Below, one piece after another: positions 43,132 to 52,102 of a stretch of 64,000 bases of DNA. The translations under genes and the position numbers were made by a program. Each line of letters begins with the position of its first letter. The first letter of the stretch is position 1. The notes under the pieces are model-generated. The model did not search any database. It saw nothing but the letters and a program-made list of their open reading frames with translations, and was not told the origin of the DNA. Origin of the DNA: Rummeliibacillus sp044763875 (lineage in GTDB: Bacteria; Bacillota; Bacilli; Bacillales_A; Planococcaceae); contig NZ_JBIWGZ010000005.1 in assembly GCF_044763875.1 (NCBI RefSeq), forward strand, positions 186,001 through 250,000, read 5' to 3'.

Positions 43132-45144
43132 ATGTATGACATTCAAACAATTTTTCAAACTGCTAATCCTATATTGAACCAAATGCCATATCCAATGATG
43201 ATTTTAAATCCGGAGGGCATTGTTCTAGCTTGGAATCGTCAAGCTGAAAAGACATTCGGCTATTGCGCAGAAGACGTACTAGGGAAATTTATCCCGTTTA
43301 TCGAAGAAGAAAGAACCTATTTTTATAAAGACTTATGGCAAAAAATTATTCATTCTGCAGATCCTTTGCACCTTGAATCAATAACTATCTCCACTAAAAA
43401 AGGTGAAATTGTCAATACGCCAATAACTTTAAAAGCATTTACTATTGATAATGACCGCTATATTTTCTGTCAATTTAACTTAGGATCAGAGGAACAACAA
43501 GACTTATTATCGTTTAATGAGTTTACAAGTATCCGAGATGGCTTAGAATCATCATTTATGATGCTGTCTATAGATCAAGAAGGTTTAATTTCATATGCAA
43601 ATAATTTATTTTTAAAATATAGCAAATGGACACCAAAAAGAATAATTGGGAAAACCTTTTGGCAAATGTTCCCTCAAACTCCTGAAAGCTCTGTGGTAGC
43701 AGATGCGATTTGGAAATCTTTACAGAACGGTAGACAATGGAAAGGTGAAGCTGAAAAAATCACAAAAGATGGTCAATCCTATTGGGTAGACTTAACAGCG
43801 ATTCCTATTTTCACCTCTGCAAAAAAGCCTTCCAATTTTATCTTGTTAGAAAACGATATTACTGATAAAAAAAGATTACAAAATCGACTTGAAAAAATTG
43901 CCTATATTGATCAAGAAACAGGTCTAATGAATCGCTATCGTTTAGAACAAATTGTCAATACAATGATTTCTGAAAATCATCATTTTACTTTTGTTTATTT
44001 TAGTATTGATAAATTCTATTCTTTAAAAGAACTATATGACGATCAAGCTGAACAAGTATTAATTCAAGAATTTACACAACGTATGAAAATGTATTTCCAA
44101 GACAGCTCGATGGCACGTGTAAGCATTGATGAATTTGTTGTGTTAACACCTCTTGGCGAATGGTTTATTCAAGGATTCCTTACATATTTAGAACAGCACC
44201 CAATATATATAAACAATTCTACTTTACCTCTTTCCATTAGTGGAGGTATTACAAAGTATCCAGATGATCAAATTTCATTTACTCATCTAATGAAAGCTTC
44301 GTATGCTGCAATTCAAAAAGTACAATCTGAAGGTGGCGGCAGTATCTCAAGCCTAACGAAAGCAGACCATAAAGCATTGCATAAAAAGTCTGTTATCGAA
44401 AAACGTCTTCTTGTAGCATTAGACAAAAAAGATTTAAAAGTCTTGTATCAACCGCAGTTGGATTTAATAACAGGAAAGATTACAACAGTAGAAGCTTTAG
44501 TTCGTTGGGAAGATGAAGAAATTGGTACAGTTTCACCAGAGGTATTAATTCCTATCGCTGAAGAAACGGGATTAATTAATGATATTGGTTCCTTTATGTT
44601 AGAACAAGCATGTTTACAAGCGGCCGCATGGCATAGAAAAGGAATAGATTTAAAAGTAAGCATTAACTCATCTGTACGTGAGTTCCGTGATAAAAATATG
44701 GTTAAACAAGTACGCCGAATACTTGAAGACACTGATTGTCCAGCTGAATTGATTCAAATTGAAATAACAGAAAAATTTGCATTAGAAGCAGAAGCAGAAA
44801 CTTCCATCATACAACAAATGAAACAATTGCAAAATGAGGGAATTGTATTTGCACTTGATGACTTTGGAACAGGCTATGCTTCATTCCGTTATATGCAACT
44901 ATTGCCATTATCTCAAATCAAAATTGACCAAACATTTATTTCAACTATTCAATATCAACCTAAAAGTCAAATGCTGATCCAAGGTATGATTCAATTTGGG
45001 AAATCAATTAATATGAGTGTATTGGCTGAAGGTGTTGAAACACAGGAACAACAAGATATCCTAACAGAATTTGGATGCGATGCTATCCAAGGTTACCATA
45101 TAAGTCGCCCAATTGAAGCAAAAGAAGTTGAAAAACTATTATAA
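43132..45144 (+). CDS. PAS-PAS-GGDEF(degenerate)-EAL protein, probable c-di-GMP phosphodiesterase
   Basis: 670 residues, no membrane helix. Two PAS domains cover about 15-125 and 135-255 (NPEGIVLAWNRQAEKTFGY; ISYANNLFLKYS, then GKTFWQMFP). The GGDEF domain (about 260-415) has SIDEF at 331-335 in place of GGDEF, so cyclase activity is unlikely. The EAL domain (about 420-670) keeps its metal and base residues: EALVRWEDE at 454, INSS, EITEKFALE, LDDFGTGYASF, IKIDQTF and AEGVETQEQ. It should hydrolyse c-di-GMP, with the GGDEF part perhaps sensing GTP and the PAS part sensing a ligand or redox state (inference). AAGGAG lies 11 bases before the ATG. Single gene. Confidence 0.92.
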   Translation: MYDIQTIFQTANPILNQMPYPMMILNPEGIVLAWNRQAEKTFGYCAEDVLGKFIPFIEEERTYFYKDLWQKIIHSADPLHLESITISTKKGEIVNTPITLKAFTIDNDRYIFCQFNLGSEEQQDLLSFNEFTSIRDGLESSFMMLSIDQEGLISYANNLFLKYSKWTPKRIIGKTFWQMFPQTPESSVVADAIWKSLQNGRQWKGEAEKITKDGQSYWVDLTAIPIFTSAKKPSNFILLENDITDKKRLQNRLEKIAYIDQETGLMNRYRLEQIVNTMISENHHFTFVYFSIDKFYSLKELYDDQAEQVLIQEFTQRMKMYFQDSSMARVSIDEFVVLTPLGEWFIQGFLTYLEQHPIYINNSTLPLSISGGITKYPDDQISFTHLMKASYAAIQKVQSEGGGSISSLTKADHKALHKKSVIEKRLLVALDKKDLKVLYQPQLDLITGKITTVEALVRWEDEEIGTVSPEVLIPIAEETGLINDIGSFMLEQACLQAAAWHRKGIDLKVSINSSVREFRDKNMVKQVRRILEDTDCPAELIQIEITEKFALEAEAETSIIQQMKQLQNEGIVFALDDFGTGYASFRYMQLLPLSQIKIDQTFISTIQYQPKSQMLIQGMIQFGKSINMSVLAEGVETQEQQDILTEFGCDAIQGYHISRPIEAKEVEKLL

Positions 45145-45205
45145 AGTGAAAATCCACTCATAGTTTTTTCTTCACACACTCAGAACTTTCAATAATAATA
45201 TACAA

Positions 45206-45247
45206 AAAAGCGATTGAATCCAATTTTATATGAATTCAATCGCTTTT
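45206..45247. terminator. Bidirectional terminator between the EAL and ThrE genes
   Basis: A 14-bp stem AAAAGCGATTGAAT with ATTCAATCGCTTTT, between convergent genes. Confidence 0.88.
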
Positions 45248-45256
45248 GTATGATTT

Positions 45257-45721
45257 TTATGAAGACATCTTTGATAAATTTGCTTTTCTCTTACGAATTT
45301 CATTAAAGATCAGTTGCATAAATACCTCAGCAAATACCAGCCCCATTACAATTGCACCCGCAATAATAAATACTCTTGCTCCATATTGAATACTTTTAAC
45401 GTAATCATTTTCTACAATAGTACGCATTGCATTATAAGCTAGACCACCAGGAACTAAAGGAATAATACCAGCAACACTAAACACAATCATTGGTGTCTTA
45501 AATTGTCGAGCAAGAACATGGGCCACAATTGAGATTATGAACGCTCCAGCGAATGTGGCAAAAACTGCATCTACACCCTTTTGTATAAAAGCATAATAGA
45601 TGAGCCAACCAGTCATACCAACTAAGCCACAATGGAATAATAACCTTTTTGGTGCATTAAATATAACGCCAAACCCTGCAGTCCCTATAAAACTAAGAAT
45701 ACCTTGAACAAACCAATCCAT
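45257..45721 (-). CDS. Threonine/serine exporter, ThrE_2 half (DUF3815)
   Basis: A 154-residue membrane protein with about five helices. GFGVIFNAPKRLLFHCGLVGMTGW and AGIIPLVPGGLAYNAMRTI are typical of the small half of split ThrE exporters. It follows the large half by 10 bases, so the two form one operon and probably one transporter. Export of threonine and serine is known from the fused Corynebacterium protein and is inferred here. Confidence 0.9.
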   Translation of the reverse strand: MDWFVQGILSFIGTAGFGVIFNAPKRLLFHCGLVGMTGWLIYYAFIQKGVDAVFATFAGAFIISIVAHVLARQFKTPMIVFSVAGIIPLVPGGLAYNAMRTIVENDYVKSIQYGARVFIIAGAIVMGLVFAEVFMQLIFNEIRKRKANLSKMSS

Positions 45722-45731
45722 AAAATTCCTC

Positions 45732-46481
45732 CTAAAAAGACAGTGCTAGAGCTATACCAGCGCCAATTGCAAAAGCTGTAAGAAGTGCTTCCATTCCTTT
45801 TGCAACACCAGATACAAAATGTCCTGCCATTAAATCACGTACAGCATTTGCAATCGGTAGCCCGGGTACTAATGGCATCACCGAACCAATAACAATCTTA
45901 TCAAGTTGATATCCCCATCCGATTTTATAAAATAAAACCGATAGTAACCCCACAAATAAAGAACCTGTAAACTCAGCAAAAAACTTTACCTTCGTTAAAG
46001 AATGCATTGCTAAGAAGATTAGATAGCCAACTCCCCCAGTAATTACTGCGAATGGGACATCAATCCATGTGCCTTTAAATAGGATTAAAAAACAACCACT
46101 CGCAATTGCTGAGGCCACAACCTGAACCCAGATAGGAAAAAACAAATTTGTACGCTCAATCTTTAATAACTCTTCATAAGCCTCTTCAAGTGTAATCACA
46201 CCAGCAGTTAACTTTCTAGAAACTGAATTAATAAGCGCAATCTTTTCTAAGTCTGTTGTACGACTCGAAATTTGTGCAATTCTTGTGGGACGTTTATGTC
46301 CTGCAGAAAATATTATACCAGTAGGTGTCACAAAACTTTGGGCATTCGTTAGTCCTTGTGAGTTTGCCATTCTCAGCATCGTATCCTCTGCACGATACGT
46401 TTCCGCTCCACTTTGGATGAGCATACGTCCTGCGAGAAGAAAACAATCAATAGCTAATTCTTCTTGTGTTATTTCAATCAT
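45732..46481 (-). CDS. Threonine/serine exporter, ThrE large half (DUF1212)
   Basis: A 249-residue protein. An N-terminal cytosolic part (DCFLLAGRMLIQSGAETYRAEDTMLRMA, residues about 7-34) is followed by five hydrophobic helices with GSVMPLVPGLPIANAVRDLMAGH, the DUF1212 hallmark. The frame is open from ATG 46502, but GAGGTGAGCGG lies inside and serves ATG 46481, so I start there. It is the first gene of the ThrE pair. Confidence 0.9.
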   Translation of the reverse strand: MIEITQEELAIDCFLLAGRMLIQSGAETYRAEDTMLRMANSQGLTNAQSFVTPTGIIFSAGHKRPTRIAQISSRTTDLEKIALINSVSRKLTAGVITLEEAYEELLKIERTNLFFPIWVQVVASAIASGCFLILFKGTWIDVPFAVITGGVGYLIFLAMHSLTKVKFFAEFTGSLFVGLLSVLFYKIGWGYQLDKIVIGSVMPLVPGLPIANAVRDLMAGHFVSGVAKGMEALLTAFAIGAGIALALSF

Positions 46482-46620
46482 TTTTCCGCTCACCTCATGC
46501 ATAGATTTATCTTTTCTTAAAATAATTTAACAAAATGTAATATTTTTAAAACTTTTTACTCTTTTTCCATGTCTAATAAGTTAGAATGGAATCATCAAGT
46601 ATAAAGGAGGCAGTTGGGAA

Positions 46621-48009
46621 GTGACTACTATTCATCCAAAGAAGAAACCACATTGGGTTTACCTTCTATTAATAGGTGCCATCCTGACACTAACCGGTTT
46701 AACACTTTTTTTAGTTACTACACGAGATGGAACGGCTTCTTCAAACAATTCTGACAACATCGCATTAGCTGCTTCATCAGACATTGTGAAGGAAAAGTCA
46801 AAATACGATGGTATATATATTGTGACAGAGAAATCAACCAATAAAAATGCACCTTATACTATCCAATATCCCAAAACAACTAGTAAAGTATTCAATCAAT
46901 CAGTAACAGATACCATACATAAAGTTCGCGATCAATATTTAAAAGATATGGAAAAATCACTTCATAATGATGACACTTTAGTTGGCAGTCTTAACATCAC
47001 CTATAAAACTGTCGTACATAAAAAAAACTACTACTCATTTGTTTTAACACAAACTATATACACAGGTATAGGTCCTAAACAAAAAAATGTAAAAACTTTT
47101 ATGTATGATAAGAAAAATAATAAGCAAATTTTACTTCAAGATGTTATTCAATCTCAAAAAAATCTTACTACTCTATCAGAAGCAGTGAAAAAACAAATGA
47201 GTAATGATCCAGATTTGAAAAAGTTATCAACTACTTCTGCCGTTAAAGAAAATTTAAAGCCTGTTTGGGTGAACTTTGAAGATTATTCTCTTACTGACAA
47301 AACATATACTGTTTACTTCGATGGCAGTAAACTATCCAAAGATAGTACACAAATAAAGAAGATTAATGTTCCTTTATCATCTATTAATAGTATACTGGCA
47401 AAGCCGTTTAAAGTAGAAGTGAGAAAGCCAATTAAGAAAAAATCCAATAAATTAGTAGCCTTAACATTTGATGACGGTCCTAGTGACGCTGTTACACCAA
47501 AAGTTTTAAAAATCTTGAAAAAGCACAATATTAAAGCAACATTCTTTATGGTTGGCTCTCAAGTTAACGCAAATCCTAAGATGGCAAAGCAAGTTCAAGA
47601 GGCAGGTCATGAAATCGGAAATCATACGTATTCACACCCTAATTTAAAGAATCTAACAAATACACAAATTAAGAGCCAGTTAACAAGAACAAGTGCAGCT
47701 ATAAAGAAAGCAACTGGTCATAATCCTACTCTCTTTAGACCACCATATGGGTCTTTTGACAACAGAGTTCGCGCTCAAACGAAATTGCCCGTCATTTTAT
47801 GGAGTGTAGATACAAGGGATTGGGAACATCATAATTCGCAAAAGTTATTGGAATATGTTAAAAAGGAAACTTATCCAGGAGCTGTTATTTTAATGCACGA
47901 TATCCATATGCCTACTGCAGATGGGCTCGATGCAGTCATTACTTATCTTGAAAAACAGGGTTATTCATTTGTAACTGTTTCAGAATTAAACGAAACTAAA
48001 AAGAAATAA
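46621..48009 (+). CDS. PdaC-like polysaccharide deacetylase
   Basis: 462 residues. One N-terminal membrane anchor (about 12-33) leads to an extracellular DUF4163/DUF3298-type region (about 70-265) and a NodB deacetylase domain (about 275-460). NodB motifs are ALTFDDGPSD with metal Asp near 284, HTYSH metal histidines at 335 and 339, FRPPYGSF, LWSVDTRDW and ILMHDIH. Order and length match B. subtilis PdaC, which deacetylates N-acetylmuramic acid in peptidoglycan and adds lysozyme resistance. The start is GTG after AAAGGAGGCAG. Single gene. Substrate is inferred from architecture. Confidence 0.9.
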   Translation: MTTIHPKKKPHWVYLLLIGAILTLTGLTLFLVTTRDGTASSNNSDNIALAASSDIVKEKSKYDGIYIVTEKSTNKNAPYTIQYPKTTSKVFNQSVTDTIHKVRDQYLKDMEKSLHNDDTLVGSLNITYKTVVHKKNYYSFVLTQTIYTGIGPKQKNVKTFMYDKKNNKQILLQDVIQSQKNLTTLSEAVKKQMSNDPDLKKLSTTSAVKENLKPVWVNFEDYSLTDKTYTVYFDGSKLSKDSTQIKKINVPLSSINSILAKPFKVEVRKPIKKKSNKLVALTFDDGPSDAVTPKVLKILKKHNIKATFFMVGSQVNANPKMAKQVQEAGHEIGNHTYSHPNLKNLTNTQIKSQLTRTSAAIKKATGHNPTLFRPPYGSFDNRVRAQTKLPVILWSVDTRDWEHHNSQKLLEYVKKETYPGAVILMHDIHMPTADGLDAVITYLEKQGYSFVTVSELNETKKK

Positions 48010-48013
48010 TGCT

Positions 48014-48059
48014 AAAGGGGTATCCTAAAAGTTCAACTTGAACATTTAGATACCCCTTT
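48014..48059. terminator. Terminator after the pdaC-like gene
   Basis: AAAGGGGTATCCTAAA pairs with TTTAGATACCCCTTT (one bulge), and an inner GTTCAA/TTGAAC hairpin adds to the stem. A T-run follows on the plus strand. Confidence 0.85.
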
Positions 48060-48173
48060 TTAATGCAACGTAATTTCTTGAATGCTCATTTAGTAAACTG
48101 TATAACTGTAAAGCGACGGATTAATTGCGATATTACTTATTCTCAATTATTAAGCATTTGCCAATTATCGCTC

Positions 48174-49346
48174 TTACCCCTTAACGATGTTAGTAGAGCG
48201 ATGCTTTGTCTCTCTAATGACAACGCCGCGATGTTGCATTTCACGAATGTATTCCTCTCCTGGTACAATTTTTTCTGGAGGAAATACCCCTCTGTCAGTA
48301 ATAGTACCATCACCTATTAATTGAGCGACTACTGAAATGGTGTTCGCTGTTGCTAATGCCATGGCCGTTTCGTTATTATCTTGATCTCTATAGGTAACCA
48401 TCTCATATTCATAAGTTACTGCTTCTTCATTACTTTCGCCACTTACTACAACACGTAGTAATACCACATCCTGCTTATCTCCAAGCTTAATTTTACTTTG
48501 CAATACTTCACGTAATACGTCACGAGCCTTAACCGTTGTTCCGTTAATGGTTACCTCTGTATCCTTACTTGTTAAACCTAAATCAACAAGTAGTTTAAAT
48601 TTTTCTGCATGTCCAGTATAACGAACAGTTTTATATTCTAATGTTTGAACATTTGGGTAAGATTGCGCTAGTGTTGATAACCCGCCTGAAGTATGGAAGG
48701 CTTCTAATCCATTAAAACCTTTGAAGTAAAATGGTTCAATTTCAGATAATGACGGAATTTCGCATAACTTTCCATTTCGTACAACATGAGAAACGTCTGT
48801 ATAATGATCGAAAACACCATCTAATGAAAAAACAACATTATATTCTAAAGGTGGCTCTTTTACGACTGGAATACCACCTACATAAATTTTAACGGATTTT
48901 ACATGGTCTAATTTGGAAGAACCAAAACCAGCTAAGATATTAATCATACCTGGTGCAACACCTAAATCTGGTATAAGTGTAATGCCTTTCGCATTAGCTG
49001 CATTGTTTAGTTTTAATATTTCATCTGTTACTCCACCTATATGTCCCCCTAAATCAACTGAGTGAACCCCAACTTCAATTGCTGTACGTGCTACTTTTTC
49101 ATTGAACTTATAAAATAATGCATTGACCACAACATTTGCTTTAGACATCACTACTTTAAGTTGCTGGTCATTTGTTGCATCTAATTGTAGTACCTCAATT
49201 TTGTCCGTTTGAAGTGTATCTGCAAATTGCTGTGCTTGTGCTACATTTAAATCTGCCAAGTAAACTTTTTCAACATTATGGTTTTTCACTAAATCTCGAG
49301 CAACTTCTTTTCCCATTAAACCAGCACCTAATACTGCAATTTTCAT
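48174..49346 (-). CDS. L-lysine 6-dehydrogenase (saccharopine dehydrogenase family)
   Basis: 390 residues. The Rossmann NAD(P) motif is VLGAGLMGKEVARDL at residues 4-18. The segments VNALFYKFNEKVARTAIE, VHSVDLGGHIGG, LIPDLGVAPGMINILAGFG and GGIPVVKEPPLEYNVVFSLDG match, as I recall them, the Geobacillus L-lysine 6-dehydrogenase rather than true saccharopine dehydrogenases. That enzyme oxidatively deaminates lysine at the epsilon carbon to 2-aminoadipate 6-semialdehyde, which cyclises to piperideine-6-carboxylate. The next gene upstream on the same strand is a broken aldehyde dehydrogenase, which would have been the following pathway step. Confidence 0.8.
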   Translation of the reverse strand: MKIAVLGAGLMGKEVARDLVKNHNVEKVYLADLNVAQAQQFADTLQTDKIEVLQLDATNDQQLKVVMSKANVVVNALFYKFNEKVARTAIEVGVHSVDLGGHIGGVTDEILKLNNAANAKGITLIPDLGVAPGMINILAGFGSSKLDHVKSVKIYVGGIPVVKEPPLEYNVVFSLDGVFDHYTDVSHVVRNGKLCEIPSLSEIEPFYFKGFNGLEAFHTSGGLSTLAQSYPNVQTLEYKTVRYTGHAEKFKLLVDLGLTSKDTEVTINGTTVKARDVLREVLQSKIKLGDKQDVVLLRVVVSGESNEEAVTYEYEMVTYRDQDNNETAMALATANTISVVAQLIGDGTITDRGVFPPEKIVPGEEYIREMQHRGVVIRETKHRSTNIVKG

Positions 49347-49369
49347 ACTGTACTCCCCCTCATGTGATT

Positions 49370-50125
49370 ATTATTCTGTATCGATTTGGCGAGTTGTAAT
49401 TTACCACTATAATCGATGTGAAGCAATTCCGGAATCCCTGTGACCATTACCAGTTCCTTTTGTTCCGCCAAAGGGCAGCTATACCTGCATTTACATAAAC
49501 AATCCCCGTATCTAAATCGCGTGTGCTTAGAAAGCTTTATTGATATCCTTTGTAAAAATAGAGCTGGAAAGGCCATATTGAACACTATTGTTGACGGCAA
49601 TCGCTTCCTCTAGACTAGTTACAGAAATAAGTGATACGACAGGTCCGAAGATTTCCTCTTGAGCAATACGTACATCTGTGAACAATGTTGATTCGTAAAA
49701 ATAACCTTGATTAAATGGAGATTCTTTTAAAATTTTGCCTCCAGTAAGTAGTTTTGTTCCCTCTTGTTGACCTATTTCTACATAACTATTAATCTTGTAT
49801 AATGTCGCATTATTAATGACTAGACCAATTTTTATAGATTCATCGAGACCGTCCACAATTGTTAATTACTCCATTGCTTCTAGTTGGCGCTGTTCCAATT
49901 CTTCTTTAATATCTTTATGCACAATAACATGACTACATGCTGTACAAAGCAGCCCTGTTGTACCAAATGAACTAAATAAAAAACCTTCTACTGCAAGATC
50001 TAAATCTGCATCATCCATAACAATAACAGCATTTTTGCCCCCCATCTCAAGAGATACTTTCTTCAAATCACCTACATACTTCTCATTCTCTAATGTCTGA
50101 AATTGCCCCCAAAATAATGTTGTAG
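49370..50125 (-). pseudogene. Decayed aldehyde dehydrogenase gene
   Basis: Minus-strand fragments read as one aldehyde dehydrogenase: LKKVSLEMGGKNAVIVMDDADLDLAVEG, then FGTTGLLCTACS with the catalytic Cys, an in-frame TAA at 49866-49868 in the middle of a helix, then the same frame continues with IGQQEGTKLLTGGK, AQEEIFGPVVSL and SLEEAIAVNNSVQYGLSSSIFT. A one-base deletion near 49530 shifts into STRDLDTGIVYVNAG, after which a further deletion and shift reach LPFGGTKGTGNGHRDSG. The N-terminal 220 or so residues are missing. Beside lysine 6-dehydrogenase it was probably aminoadipate-semialdehyde dehydrogenase. Confidence 0.85.
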
Positions 50126-50333
50126 TTGGATACTCATGTATATCCCCCTCACTTAATGCATTAAATTGCTCTATTAACTAATAATATTTCTACATGAAGC
50201 AAAAATACCCTTCATTTTCCTTAGGATATTTTTTACTCATTATTCATAAATTAATAAAACTTGAAACTTTTCTATTTTACTAATCGTATTTATACTTATA
50301 CTGAACAGATTATACGATTCGGAGGAAAATAAT

Positions 50334-51128
50334 ATGAATAATCATGAGATTGATTACAAATTACATGGCGATGATATGCAATTTGTCGAGGTAGAATTGG
50401 ATCCAAACGAAACTGTCGTTGCTGAAGCAGGCTCACTGATGATGATGGAAGACGGTATTCGTATGGAAACTGTATTCGGGGATGGTTCACAAAGCGGCGG
50501 TAGTGGCTTTATGGGTAAGTTAATGGGCGCTGGTAAACGTTTAATCACAGGTGAAAGTATATTTATCACAACATTCACAAATGAAGGTATGGGGAAAAAA
50601 CATGTTTCTTTCGCAGCACCTTATCCAGGGAAAATCATCCCTATGGATCTAAGTGTATTTGACGGCAAAATTATCTGTCAAAAAGATTCCTTTCTTGCAG
50701 CTGCAAAAGGGGTTTCAATCGGTGTCGAATTCCAGAGAAAATTAGGTACTGGTTTCTTCGGTGGTGAAGGTTTCATCATGCAGAAATTAGAAGGCGATGG
50801 TATGGCATTTATTCATGCTGGCGGTACAATTGTCCGAAAAGATCTACAACCTGGAGAAAAACTTCGCGTTGATACAGGATGCCTTGTTGCAATGACTGGT
50901 TCAGTCGATTACAACATTGAAGCTGTTGGAGGCGTTAAAACAGCACTATTCGGTGGTGAAGGCTTATTCTTCGCAACACTTAGTGGACCAGGTACTGTAT
51001 GGATTCAATCCCTTCCATTTAGCCGTTTAGCAAGCAGAGTATTCGCAGCAGCCCCAGGAACTATAGGAGGTTCATCAGCAGACGAAAAAGGCATTGGAGG
51101 GCTATTTAACATTTTCAGTGATAACTAA
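50334..51128 (+). CDS. AIM24/TIGR00266 family protein
   Basis: A 264-residue beta-helical protein with many glycine turns (ESIFITTFTNEG, FLAAAKGVSIGVEFQRKLGTGFFGGEGFIMQKLEGDG, GGVKTALFGGEGLFFATLSGPG). The pattern AEAGSLMMMEDGIRMET near residue 30 and WIQSLPFSRLASR near the end define the TIGR00266/AIM24 family. Function is unsettled. CGGAGGAA lies before the ATG. Single gene with a terminator. Confidence 0.88.
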   Translation: MNNHEIDYKLHGDDMQFVEVELDPNETVVAEAGSLMMMEDGIRMETVFGDGSQSGGSGFMGKLMGAGKRLITGESIFITTFTNEGMGKKHVSFAAPYPGKIIPMDLSVFDGKIICQKDSFLAAAKGVSIGVEFQRKLGTGFFGGEGFIMQKLEGDGMAFIHAGGTIVRKDLQPGEKLRVDTGCLVAMTGSVDYNIEAVGGVKTALFGGEGLFFATLSGPGTVWIQSLPFSRLASRVFAAAPGTIGGSSADEKGIGGLFNIFSDN

Positions 51129-51184
51129 TTTAAATGCGGTCGCCCTTTCCCTCGTCTGAGGAGGGTTATCTGTATTGTTATTGA

Positions 51185-51215
51185 AGGAGTTGTCCTAAAA
51201 GGATAACTCCTTTTA
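51185..51215 (+). terminator. Terminator after the AIM24-family gene
   Basis: AAGGAGTTGTCC pairs with GGATAACTCCTT (one wobble) over a 5-base loop, with Ts following. Confidence 0.8.
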
Positions 51216-51257
51216 ATAATGGACTAAAATTAATGATATGAATAAGATATTTGAATC

Positions 51258-51373
51258 AAAAGGAATTCGCGACACTCCTGCGGTAAAGCGCGCCAGATGA
51301 AGACCCCTCAGCCCAATATTAAACGGGCAAGAAGGATCTCCGGTTCACCCGTGGAAAGGAAGCGAATTCTTTT
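51258..51373. repeat. GC-rich dispersed repeat, copy C
   Basis: Bounded by an inverted pair, AAAAGGAATTCGC and GCGAATTCTTTT. The core ACACTCCTGCGGTAAAG, then GATGAAGACCCCTCAG, then CACCCGTGGAAAGGAAGCG, resembles copies B and D. An inner GCCC/GGGC hairpin lies in the middle. Non-coding. Confidence 0.65.
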
Positions 51374-51750
51374 TGTTACCACGAAATTACAACCTTTTTC
51401 TTTCCATATATTAAAACATGGACTTTTTAGATAACCTCTTTTTTAACAATGCGGAGAGTTACTCGTAAGTAGATATGTTAATCCACAAATAAAGTACGCT
51501 ATTCACGAAAATTAAATTCCAATCCATGAGATAAACTCCCCAATCCATAAAAAGTAAAATTGTATCGAACTCAAGTATATTAAGTCTCAATATAAAAGGC
51601 ATTCCTCCATTCAAACAATACTTCTACTTTTTCAATTCATACATTTTTATCCTTACCCAAAATTAGTTCTACAGAATTAATCTTTGCTTATATGGGTAAT
51701 CTGTATGTTAAGAAATCGTTAGAAATAACAGGTTAAAGGGAGGCTTATTC

Positions 51751-51873
51751 ATGGAAGGTAAAAAACAACCAGAAGCAAACTTAAAAGGGACTTTCTTTTT
51801 TGTTATGGGCGTTGGGATTTTCATTGTAGCCGCTGGGGCTCTAATTTTAAACTTATACCTTGATCGTTTTTAA
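51751..51873 (+). CDS. Cytochrome c oxidase subunit IIa-like small membrane protein
   Basis: A 40-residue protein: a charged start MEGKKQPEANLKGTF, then one membrane helix (about residues 15-35), then a short tail. Proteins of this length and pattern precede subunit II in ba3-type oxidase operons and are called subunit IIa. AAAGGGAGG lies 7 bases before the ATG, so it is probably translated. The remaining oxidase genes are missing apart from the fragment that follows. Confidence 0.65.
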   Translation: MEGKKQPEANLKGTFFFVMGVGIFIVAAGALILNLYLDRF

Positions 51874-51892
51874 GCAGAGAGAAAGAAACTAA

Positions 51893-52009
51893 ATGCACCT
51901 ATACAAATATGGAAAATATCAGCTTGCATTTGGTGGGGCTTCTCTTGTTCTATTTCTATTAATCACTGGAATCATGGCATTCCATACGGAAGCCACCCAC
52001 CAAGCGTAA
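51893..52009 (+). pseudogene. N-terminal remnant of ba3-type cytochrome c oxidase subunit II
   Basis: 38 codons reading MHLYKYGKYQLAFGGASLV, then a membrane helix, then GIMAFHTEATHQA and stop. The MHLxKxEK-like start and the single helix followed by AFH resemble the beginning of ba3-type subunit II, which should continue into a CuA domain; here a terminator follows at once. It lies 19 bases after the subunit IIa gene, as in intact operons. A real 38-residue membrane protein cannot be excluded. Confidence 0.5.
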
Positions 52010-52011
52010 TA

Positions 52012-52053
52012 AAAATGCCGTGTAGATCAAAAATATGATAAACACGGCATTTT
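52012..52053. terminator. Bidirectional terminator between the oxidase remnant and nrdB
   Basis: A 12-bp stem AAAATGCCGTGT with ACACGGCATTTT. It can serve nrdB on the minus strand. Confidence 0.85.
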
Positions 52054-52102
52054 CTCTATTGGCTAAATTTACATCTATTCATTGATTCGAAAACGATGTA
52101 AA

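Larger units (their letters stand above)
51129..51750. other. Gene-free stretch with a terminator and repeat copy C
   Basis: Contains the terminator at 51185-51215, repeat copy C at 51258-51373, and then about 375 bases of AT-rich sequence without a supported ORF, ending at the ribosome binding site of the oxidase subunit IIa gene. Confidence 0.6.

Noticed and set aside
48063..48320. 85-codon plus-strand open frame after the pdaC-like gene
   Set aside because: No ribosome binding site; most of it is antisense to the end of the lysine 6-dehydrogenase gene, and the composition is that of a shadow frame.
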